In this document: positions 55,762 to 64,000 of the stretch, piece after piece
Position numbering within the stretch: the first letter of the stretch is position 1
Layout: the number at the start of each line of letters is the position of its first letter
From: Cristatella mucedo
Taxonomy: Eukaryota > Bryozoa > Phylactolaemata > Cristatellidae
Reading direction: 5' to 3'
DNA: 64,000 nucleotides
NCBI GenBank assembly: GCA_009760855.2
Contig: WPIO01000018.1
Coordinates: 1,381,001-1,445,000, forward strand
The notes under the pieces: generated by a model
What the model was told of the DNA's origin: nothing
What the model saw: the letters and a program-made list of their open reading frames with translations, nothing else
The model's database searches: none
Position numbers and translations under genes: made by a program

Positions 55762-58549
55762 GTTGCTCAGGCACTCAGGTGTTGTTGTCTTGCTCACACC
55801 AGGCACCAGCCTTATACCCAGGGCAGGCAGATCATTGCCTGGTGAATATGCTTTCCCAGGCGACACAATGATCACTAGGAGCTCCTTTGTGTTGTCTATG
55901 AACGACCATTGTCAGAGTGCACCCTGGCTGCATGCAGCCACTGCAGGCACTGAGCTCGGCTGCTGTATAGAGCAGGCTCAACCTGGGGGCCATTGTAGCC
56001 ACTTTAGCAGCTGGTCTTCTCCAGCCTCCAGCCTTCAGCTCTCAGGTAACTTCCTGCCTGCTGCTGCTCTAGCTGCTGAGGCTGGCTGGTAGCAGTAAGC
56101 CGTGGGGACACCGAGGGAAGCCCCGGCGACCTGGAAGCTGGTGGTTCGGTACCAACAGTCAGTCATAGAGGAGAGCCACACCCCTCGGAGAGCAGTCAGG
56201 TAAGAGTGAAGGACCACTGCCATGCAGCCGAGTGCTTAGCCAGCTGGAACGAACCAGGCTTGACAGGCAGCTCCGAATACCAGGTGGCAGCATGGAGCCA
56301 CCCTGCCTGCTGAACCTGCAAGCTCGGCTTCATGGTAAGCAGAGACGAGACATGCTCCGACATGGGCTGCTAGTTCAAACCTCAACAATAGATCTAGTCC
56401 ACGGCTTTGTCACGATGGACTGTCGACGAGAGCTTGCTTTCGGGACCAGCGCTTCGGCACCGGTCTGTGTGGCTCTGCTTCCTGCCATCGTTCGAGCACA
56501 CCTCACCACCCACAGCCTCTGCACTCAAAACCAAGTTCTGCTCGTACGCCCAGGCGGCTGCTGCTTGTGTCCTGCCGAGCTGCAACCCGTGAGCAGCAGC
56601 AGCAGCAGCAGTAGCTGGAACTACTTGAGGCGCTTGACAGTGCTGAGGGCATGCGCAGGGCCATGTTAACAAGCCTAGAAGGGTAGAGGCAGGTAATCAC
56701 TGCCCCTGCAGCAAGCCATGGGTGACGATGTGGGCATAGTCGGCACACTCTGAGCATTAGCAGGCATCTGTTCCAGGTGGGCCAGTCTGCCGGTCGCCAG
56801 ATGATGTGCTCAAATGCATGCTAATGGAATTAAGTGTCAGATGCTTGGTGTGCTGGCCAGCTGGCTGGTATCATCGAGCTGGCCATCGTACAATGTGGCT
56901 GATGCATCTGCCGTTGCCCAATGTGCTGCCATGAGCCGAGTCTGAGCCGACGACAAGGTGCAGGGTGTAGTTTACCACTGCCGGAGATACTGTCGAAGAG
57001 GAATGCAGGTGATTAGTCGACCTCGGGGGACCCTATGCTCCCCTTTTAAAATCCTCCGTGCCACAATACGCTATCGGTAATTGCCGGGCCGACTTATAAA
57101 AAAGACCCTTCCCCTGAGCCCCCCCCTAGCCATCCTCAAACGAAAGATAGCACAACAGAATGCCTGGCAATTAGCACGACGTCAAACCCGAGTGGCAAGC
57201 GATTTGCCGGACTTCACCAAGACCTTAGCATGCCAAGATGGCAACATGCAGTCAGCTGCTCCTTAGTTCGTAATGCCCTGAAAAGACGACAGCATGCTTT
57301 TGATTGGACGGCATGCTGAGTGGACTGAGAGGCACCAGCTTGGGCACTTAGCTGCAAATGATCCCGGTAGGCTGCAAATGATCCCAGTGCCTATAGCTCC
57401 AGCCTCTTAGTCAAACAGCTCTGGCTGCAAATTAGCACCTGGTGAACAGCAATGGCCAGTCGCTAGGCCCACCGTGACGCCCAGGCTTGTTATTGTGTCA
57501 GACTGCACGGCTGCATTCATCACTCACATATTGAACAGCTAGTCCCAATGGAGGACAGCAATTGAGCATCCATGTGCCTAGTCTACATCCTTCTCCTTTA
57601 CTACATCACCCAGACTGTCACCAAAGCCAATTTAAGGCAATACCTCTATAAACTAATAATTTTGCCTTAAAATCATAAACCTCTTCTCGGTCACCTGGAA
57701 TCATAAATTCGAATAAAAATTTGCCTTGGCCACCTGTTGCACAACCGGCTGTGATAGCTCTATTTAAGGCTATCAAAACTGAAATGGCCAATACTATGTG
57801 CATGGCCTTCTCAACACAGAGCCAACGACTTTGGTGCGGTTGATATGTCGACAGAGCTTCGATTCGACTCGATAATACTGCTCTTCGAGCAGTATTATCG
57901 AATTGCAGTGCCTAGATCCATGCTATAGGCTCACATCTAGCAATCTGTGCAGACGACATTGTTGCTAGGCTGCTACTACTTGGCAGTTGTTGTAAGGACG
58001 GCACGCTGCACTCACTGTGCCTTGTCTTAGCTCTCGACTCAGATCTCTAGCTTTTGAGGGCCAGGCTCAGCTAAGACAGTACTTGGAATAAGTGCTTCTT
58101 GTCTAGACTTGTCTGGCTACCGAACAGTGGAACCCCATCAGCGATAGATTGGTGTGGTGTAGGCTCCATTTCAAAAATCTGCCAGTACCCTAGTTACCCA
58201 AAGCTTACGACCGTCAGTCACTCTGCCAGCTGTAAGTACGGAATGCAATACACCGGCCACAGACAAGGTTATTCCTGGTGATACTGAAAAGTTTGTTATA
58301 CTTCAAGACCCAGGTATTGGCTTGGAGTCATGATGCAGGCAGTCCTTTAATTGCCACCTGGAGTGGAGAGTGACTGCTGCTATGGCTCGTCTGCTGCTCT
58401 TTACAAGAGACAATTGGCCAAGCTGGAAGCTACTTCTAAATGCCATAATAATAACGATCAGGTATTTTCAAGTTATTCTAAGAGAACAAAAGCAGAGCTT
58501 TCAAAGCCCTTAGCATATGCTGCACCCGGAGCCTGTTAATTGGCTAGTG
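55762..58549. other. Unassigned stretch with CAG/CTG-rich part
   Basis: From 55760 to 56830 the sequence is GC-richer and rich in CTG/CAG words, with a (CAG)n run at about 56594-56611. Open frames of 110 and 145 codons (55760-56092 and 56232-56669, +) have no recognisable domain. I do not call them genes. A perfect 15-bp-arm hairpin lies at 57869-57901. Confidence 0.4.
57869..57901. other. Perfect inverted repeat, 15-bp arms, 3-base loop
   Basis: TCGATAATACTGCTC (57869-57883), loop TTC, GAGCAGTATTATCGA (57887-57901). No flanking repeat or T run explains it. Confidence 0.95.
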
Positions 58550-58750
58550 ACACTCTTCAGTGTCAGCACACTAAAGGACAAAGAGGAGAGTTCACATGGA
58601 TCCAACCAACTATTGGAAGAGTAAATGCAGTTTTGGTTTCTTTTCAAATGCAGTCAGGTTGGCGGATTTGTGAGTCAGTTGTTAGTGTGCTCCAGGCTTT
58701 GGTAGCATACGAAATAAAGGCATGATCTCCATATGATTTGAGTTTGCTTA
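58550..58750 (-). mobile_element. LINE fragment (3' UTR to ORF end)
   Basis: Minus-strand similarity to the 3' part of the LINE: GTCAGCACACTAAAGGAC, TTTCTTTTCAAATGCAGTCAGG, CCAGGCTTTGGTAGCATACGA, GATTTGAG. Decayed. Confidence 0.7.
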
Positions 58751-58884
58751 GAAGAACAGCTATGTCTCTTGAGTGAGTGGTCAAGGCTGCCTAGTTTCAG
58801 CTACAAAACATTTCAAAACCTTGGTCCTGCTTACACAGGCGCTGCTCTACAATTAGTCAAGCCATCATACCACCAGGTCTTCTG
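58751..58884. other. Spacer between inverted LINE fragments
   Basis: Nothing recognised. Confidence 0.4.
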
Positions 58885-59175
58885 ACTCAAGTCGTTTAAC
58901 TGTACCTAATCAAAAAAACCTGAAACCTTTGGCGACGGCACCTCTAAGTTCGTATGCTCCAAAAACCGTAAATCAGTCCTGACTGATGTCACGACATCCC
59001 CGACTTGAGCATATTAAAAAAGAAGCTAAAACACATCTGCTCGTCACAGCACTTTCTGGGTCCGTGTGAACCTTCCTTTGCGTACGCGATGAAGTTGTGC
59101 GCATTATCATTGACCATTTGACATGCTTTCCTTGCAACTTGTGCAAGCTGCCCACAGAGATGTGTATCTCGAAGA
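58885..59175 (+). mobile_element. LINE fragment, opposite orientation
   Basis: Plus-strand copy of the same LINE region. Translation gives FGD..LSSYAPK and an L..HIKKEAKTHLL phrase matching the ORF end, followed by 3' UTR-like CATTTGACATGCTTTCC. It covers much the same LINE region as the minus-strand fragment at 58550-58750, so the two form an inverted pair. Confidence 0.7.
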
Positions 59176-59231
59176 AACTATTGAAATGTTTGATTATTAA
59201 TATTAGAAGAACAGAGGGGTCGATGTCTATT

Positions 59232-59403
59232 GAGCCGTGATAGCACCCTGGGTAAGGTGGTTACTTTTCACAACCTCATTCCGAGTCCTTGGGTTCGAAT
59301 CCTGCAGTGGTGATCCTTTATCGCGGCAGCAAGCAGTGGTGACAGCCGTATAAGGTTTTTTTATTGCTGTACAAAAGAGGCTGTTGAATCAGCTAGTACT
59401 TTT
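59232..59403 (+). mobile_element. SINE family 1
   Basis: Plus-strand copy with GAGCCGTGATAGCACC, GGTAAGGTGGTTAC, B box GGTTCGAATCC, GATCCTTTATCGC, AGCAGTGGTGACAGCC and 3' hairpin GCTGTTGAATCAGC followed by TAGTACTTTTG. The head inverted repeat is degraded. Confidence 0.9.
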
Positions 59404-59514
59404 GTATCGCCGAGCGGAAGTAGTTTGCAAAGGTAAGTTTGAGCAAGAGAAACTTACAAGGAACTGAAGGAACTGAACTGAAGGAACTTACAAGTAAAAG
59501 ACAAATCATTGACT

Positions 59515-59740
59515 CTGGTGTACTGCTTGATGGGGCTCAGTGACGGTCTGCCAGAAGTGGCGAGACGTGGCAGTAACGACGGTCGTGACAGACAAGCAAA
59601 GCCTGCATGCTTTACAGCGTCAGCACTCAGCAGTGGCTATCTGGCTGTCTAAACCTTGTAAACCGAGTAGTGATGCCATGATTCATCTAAATATGGCAAC
59701 CAGCAGATGGTCTTGTTTTATGTGACTTTTTTAGTGAATT
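59515..59740 (-). mobile_element. Decayed LINE fragment
   Basis: ACGGTCTGCCAGAAGTGGC ... GTCGTGACAGACAAGC matches the LINE ORF C-terminal region in minus orientation. Past 59640 the similarity fades. Confidence 0.55.
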
Positions 59741-61036
59741 TACGGACTTAAGATTAGCAAAACAGACTGTATTTTTAGCCGCGTACATGAGACAGGATGC
59801 TACTTATCTCTGGGCCGGTCACGAGAGTATCACAGGAGCATGTTAAGTGGCGAGAGTTTCTCTTGTTTAATGCTCCAGAAGAACTTGAGCTAATTTTACA
59901 AAGGAACGAATTTTTTTCATGCGATCGTTAGTAGTGGTCGGCATCATGCATCACAGGCTCAGCTCAAGTAAGACAGCTTTTGCCAAAAGTGTTTGCAACA
60001 CTTGCTCTGAGGCTCATACTCAGTGATGCTACTTGAAATCTGATCGGGAAGTAGTAGGGTTTCTAAAATTCTTGGCTCAAGCCCAGGGAAACTTAGCTTC
60101 TAAAAGAGCTCTTCGGGTGATTGCAGATACCACCCAAAAGCAGGTGAGCATAGGTACCTTCAGAATGGGTCATTAGGCACAGTGTCTTTCACCAAATTGC
60201 CAAACTATATCTGTATCCCTCAGCAATCCGTTATCTAAAGCACTAGCCTATAGGCTTAGGGAGCATGCCAACTTTACAGAGCTGAGAGGATTCACCCTGA
60301 TTCGGGTAGTCAAAAGTGCTCATTGTACGAAATACAGAATGGACTTCATTGCCTGTGGGCTAGCTGATGATAGACAGCCTGATTGTTTTTCTCCTAGAGG
60401 CAGCTACAGCTGAACCCTGGCATGACGATTGTTATAGGCAAGTGGGGTGCATTTTCATAAAATATTGGGCTATTTTATTTAGGCTTTATTAAATTAACTA
60501 AATGCTTTTGAAAACAAATCACTAAATAACATCTGGCTACCTAATGGCAGAGCCCTCTTAGGTGAGACATTAATGTAGCTGCACAACTAAAGTCGACTGC
60601 ACACCGAAAAGCCACAAGCTGCTCATATCTTCGGCTGCTCGCTGAGATGTTGCCGAAATTTTTGTGACTTGGTGTCGGTATGTCAGCATCTGCCAACAGA
60701 TTTAACCAGCATGCCTAAAAAAGCCGAATGTACTGGTCAGACACAAGATGAACCCTGCTGAACTTTAGAACACAGTAAGACTACGTGTGCAATGGATAGT
60801 CCCCTGATCTGACTACAGGTAGGCTCGCCGTGAGTTTTCATGATAGCAATACTAACAGGCATGATAACAATAGCATGTTCGTGTAAGACCCTAAGAGAAG
60901 CTGCCATCTACCGACCATTTACGACTCACTGCAAGGGAATCAATCTCCAAGGGTCAGTGTTATGCTCAGTGTCACACATGCACAAGCAAATAACTATCAT
61001 GCTTAGGCTAACATGCTAAAGTAGAAAACGAATTCA
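59741..61036. other. Unassigned stretch
   Basis: AT-rich and CpG-poor. No gene or family recognised. Confidence 0.4.
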
Positions 61037-61665
61037 GTAATATGTAATGATAATACAATTTATATAACACCCACAGAGAACTATATCTCTGTCTAGGGAC
61101 TTTGCAGATGCTGTAAAGAAAGCACGATCCAATGAATATTGGTAACATTTGCAATGTCATCCAGCATAATAATGTACACGGTCAAAGTGTAGATATGGTT
61201 AGTAGGAGCAGGTACAGTGTTAGCAGGCATGCACACACAAGAACTCACTAAATGCTTTAATAAAAAGGCGTGTTTTAAGCTTCTTTTTAAATGCCTTCAT
61301 GTCAGGGGAGGTAGTGACATCCGTCGGGAGTGAGTTCCAACCTTTGGGAGCATAGGAACTAAAGGCATGGTTTTCAAAGATTTTGAGGTTTGTACGGGTT
61401 TAGCTAAACGATATGAGGCAGTACAGGCAGTAGTTTGGTGCTTGGCCTGGTGGGGAGTGGTTCTGATAGATACGGTGGAGTCAGAGGGGGAGAGGACCTA
61501 AAAGTGAAAGACAGAACCCCGAAGTTGATGGCTGCTTGATTGTGAGCCACTGCAGGTCGGTGAGAAGTGACTTAATGTGGCAACTGAGATGCTCACGACA
61601 GACAAGCCTGGCTGCTAAGATTGGAACCGACTGTAAATGCTTGATTGCACATGCCAGGGTATGGT
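61037..61665 (-). mobile_element. CR1/L2-like LINE fragment
   Basis: Minus-strand copy with a degraded terminal hairpin (CAGAGAACTATATCTCTG), 3' UTR (TGGTTAGTAGGAGCAGG) and ORF end (GGGAGTGAGTTCCAACC, TTTGGGAGCATAGGAACT, TGCAGGTCGGTGAGAAG). The frame is broken throughout. Confidence 0.85.
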
Positions 61666-61946
61666 ATCAGTAAAGCTCTGGCAGAAGTGGCACCATGTGG
61701 CCAGGGGGTAGAACCTTAACCTTGCATGACACGTGAAGCAGCATATGACTTGATTGCAAGCGGTCAAGTATATCTTGTCAGTTCTGTCTAGGAAGGGTAA
61801 GGCAGGTTGCAGACAATCTCCTCATTATTTGTACTGTTTAGAGTCCTTCTGTCCACATGCTTGATCTAGAGTAATGACTTCACATGTAGGCAATCTAAGA
61901 AAATAATGAGACTAAGGTTAAACAATTCGCCTATTCCTAATGGTGC
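61666..61946. other. Unassigned spacer
   Basis: Nothing recognised. Confidence 0.4.
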
Positions 61947-62087
61947 CAAGCTGGTTTGGTCACGTGGTTAAGATGTTTGCACCGGCCAACGTCTTGCAGA
62001 GGTCGTGGGCTCGAGCCTCGTGGCATATGTTAAGAGCCTGAACAGAGATTAAGTTCTCTTAGAGCCATATACAATGAATTATATTTT
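61947..62087 (+). mobile_element. SINE family 2
   Basis: Plus-strand copy with CAAGCTGGTTTGGTCACGTG, B box region GTGGGCTCGAGCC, AGAGATTAAGTTCTCT and an end ACAATGAATTATATTT. The outer stem of the tail hairpin is mutated (AGAGCC / AGAGCC). Confidence 0.88.
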
Positions 62088-62497
62088 GGGTACTATCCTA
62101 CTTTCTCGAATCATTGTATTGTTAGCATTGTGGTCGCAATTTATCTATTAATGTAAGCAAACCATCACTATGTTGCAGATACTTTTGGAAAAGACTCGTA
62201 GAAGTTATCAGTTCGATGGTGGCAGTCATTGGCCTGGAACGGCCTGATTATACGAGGTAGGCTCTTAAAGCTTTACATAGCAGCATATGACTGCCATTGT
62301 TCGTGCTGGTAGCTTTACGAGCAATCGAAGCTACTGCAATGAATCCAAGGCTACCCAAACGTACGTGAGTGACTGAGCAGCTACAGACTAAAGTCCTCCT
62401 TGCTATGTTGCATCGTTCGTTGCGAGACCTTATTAAAAGGAATACAAATGGAGGCTAGACATTTGGCATGTTTCTTAATTCCTAGCAACCATGCCCA
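62088..62497. other. Unassigned stretch
   Basis: Nothing recognised. Confidence 0.4.
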
Positions 62498-62499
62498 TC

Positions 62500-62531
<32 letters not shown>

Positions 62532-62660
62532 TCACTTGATAAAGCGCCCTCAGAGAACTTAATCTCTCTCTAGGCGCTTTACATTTGCTGCAAAGTGAAA
62601 TGCAATTGAATGGTAAGTAAAATCATGCTTGAAAAACAAACAAAATGAATAATAATCTTC
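62498..62660 (-). mobile_element. LINE 3' end with (AAT)n tail
   Basis: Minus-strand terminal segment that looks little diverged: (AAT)n, CACTTGATAAAGCGCCCTC, AGAGAACTTAATCTCT, GGCGCTTTACATTTGCTGC, then 3' UTR (GCTTGAAAAACAAACAAA). It stops after about 160 bases. Confidence 0.92.
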
Positions 62661-63142
62661 AGCTAAAAAGTATGCGATGTCCACTAAATGTGTAGACAAC
62701 CAGTCTGAGAGTGGCTAGCATTCCTCAGTGATGGCATACAAGCCTCATCGAATGATCAGCACTGCTGAACAGCCGCCAGTTAAAACTGAAAGATATAACA
62801 GCACTTAAAGACTCCAGGAAGTTGCCAGGCTTTACTGCCTGTCGCTGTACAACTTTAAGCAAGTCACTTGCATGAAAGACTGTAATTCTATGGAATGGGA
62901 GGAGTGTGAAAGGAAGACAGAGAGGAAGACAGGGAGAGGCTGGTAGCAGGCAGACGGCGAATAGACAGACACACAGACAGACATACAGAGAGACAGAGGG
63001 AGCAATGTCAGTAAACCGGCTGGTAAAATGCTCAGGCTTAGAATATGCCTACATTTCTAACTAAATGGCTGAGCTCTCAGGAAAACATAGTCTACATAGT
63101 CCCAGTGTGGAGTATATGCATCAGTAAGGTATACCTCGCATA
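62661..63142. other. Unassigned stretch
   Basis: Partly purine-rich (62900-63000, GACAGA words). No gene recognised. Confidence 0.4.
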
Positions 63143-64000
63143 GGTAATAATGATAATAATAATAATAGTGATACATCAGTAAAGCACTCTCAGAGAACTG
63201 AATATCTCTAGGCACTTTGCAGATGTTACTAAAAATGTAAAAGAGTAAAATATATATAATTTGTATAGCGTCTCGGTAGAACTTAATCTCTATTCAGGTG
63301 CTTCACATATGCCTCGGGGTTCGAGCTTACGACCTCAGTCAGACCTTGGTCAGGGCGAGCAACTGCTGGAATAAACCAGCTTTGGCAGTAACATCCACAA
63401 TAACAGTCACAGTGAAAGCAGGTACACACATACGAAGGACGAAGGACGAGGACAGAATAGGTTCTGTAATGTGAGTTATAAGCTTCATTGTAAATTTTGC
63501 CATCTCAGTTGAGGTCATGACGTTAGTCAGGGGTGAGTTCCCGGCTTTGGGAGCATATGAACTGCAGGCATGGTCTTCAACGGTTTTTAGGTTCCTACCT
63601 GGTATGGCTGAATTATTCGAGACGGAACAGTAGGTTGTAGGATTATTGGCCTGGTTATGCTGAAGCCAGAGAATGAGGGGACCTACAAGTAAATGACAGA
63701 ACCTTGGAGTCGATGAGCTTCTTAATTGGGAGCCAGTGCAGGTCGGCAAGAAGTGGTGTGATGTGGCAATTGGGATGCTGATAACAGATAAGCCTAGATG
63801 GCGAGTTTTTTTTACCAACTGCAACGTTCTGATTTAACCAATCTGATTTACAGACCAGTAGACCAGAATGAAGTGAGTTAAAAAGGTCGATACTAGATAT
63901 CATATATATGCGGACCAATTTAGATGTGGTATCCCTGTCAAAAATAGCCAAATTTTAGCAATGTTTCGTTGCTTGACAGATGCACACTTGAATGTGGAGC
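63143..64000 (-). mobile_element. LINE copy running off the window, with nested SINE-2
   Basis: Minus-strand copy: AAT-rich tail at 63146-63170, hairpin region CTCAGAGAACTGAATATCTC, a SINE-2 insertion at 63251-63384, then 3' UTR and ORF end (GGGGTGAGTTCCCGG, CTTTGGGAGCATATGAACT, GCCAGTGCAGGTCGGCAAG). The ORF pieces at 63339-63951 are frameshifted, and the copy continues beyond 64000. Confidence 0.88.
63251..63384 (-). mobile_element. SINE family 2, nested in LINE
   Basis: Minus-strand copy with TAATTTGTATAGCG, AGAACTTAATCTCTATTCAGG, TGCTTCACATATGCCTCGG, GGTTCGAGCTTACG and an end TAAACCAGC. It lies in the 3' UTR of the LINE and in the same orientation. Confidence 0.85.

Noticed and set aside
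56232-56669. 145-codon ORF with a serine run
   Set aside because: The serine run comes from (CAG)n-type repeat. No domain, and the minus strand is open too.

Overview
This window looks like non-coding, repeat-dominated DNA from a multicellular animal with a large genome. Three things support that: many 5'-truncated copies of one CR1/L2-like non-LTR retrotransposon, two tRNA-derived SINE families carrying Pol III A and B boxes, and a cut-and-paste transposon remnant of Tc1/mariner (pogo-like) type. Long (GA)n, (CA)n, (TG)n and CTGTCTCT tracts fill much of the rest. I see no ribosomal RNA, no convincing host protein-coding exon, no CRISPR array and no bacterial operon structure. The species cannot be named from the sequence.

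Layout. From 1 to about 36.4 kb the DNA is a mosaic: AT-rich, repeat-bearing stretches alternate with very CpG-rich blocks (about 3.2-4.3, 7.1-9.3, 16.4-20.5, 24.2-24.9, 26.8-30.0, 32.9-33.6 and 34.3-36.4 kb). The simple-sequence tracts at 15.8-16.4, 18.0, 24.9-25.9, 26.0, 26.5-26.8 and 28.3-28.8 kb lie in or beside these blocks. From 36.4 kb to the end the sequence is more uniform, AT-richer and CpG-poor, with LINE copies at 40.8-41.3, 50.0-51.6, 58.6-59.7 and 61.0-64.0 kb. The best LINE copy is at 49957-51650. It keeps reverse transcriptase motifs but carries an in-frame stop and frameshifts. The longest copy (30726-32755) has a SINE inserted in it.

How the elements relate. SINE family 2 (about 140 bp, tRNA-like head) ends in the same GCGCC...AGAGATT...TTCTCT...GGCGC hairpin as the LINE 3' end, so the LINE is the likely source of its mobilising enzyme. 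SINE family 1 (about 170 bp) has a different 3' end, a conserved AGCTG-loop-CAGCT hairpin, and no partner LINE in the window. Its tRNA-like head holds a perfect inverted repeat where the anticodon arm should be. A third dispersed repeat, called Rep-3 here, is about 230-300 bp, carries a TATAAAA box in two copies, and occurs five times, once as a tandem dimer of period 301 bp. At 14548-15430 a pogo-like element with clear TIRs and a TA target duplication sits inside Rep-3. The empty site is visible in the 7.6 kb Rep-3 copy, and a SINE-1 lies inside the transposon, giving a readable insertion order.

All family assignments come from reading the sequence and comparing copies within the window. 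No database search was possible. GC and CpG statements are visual impressions, not computed values.
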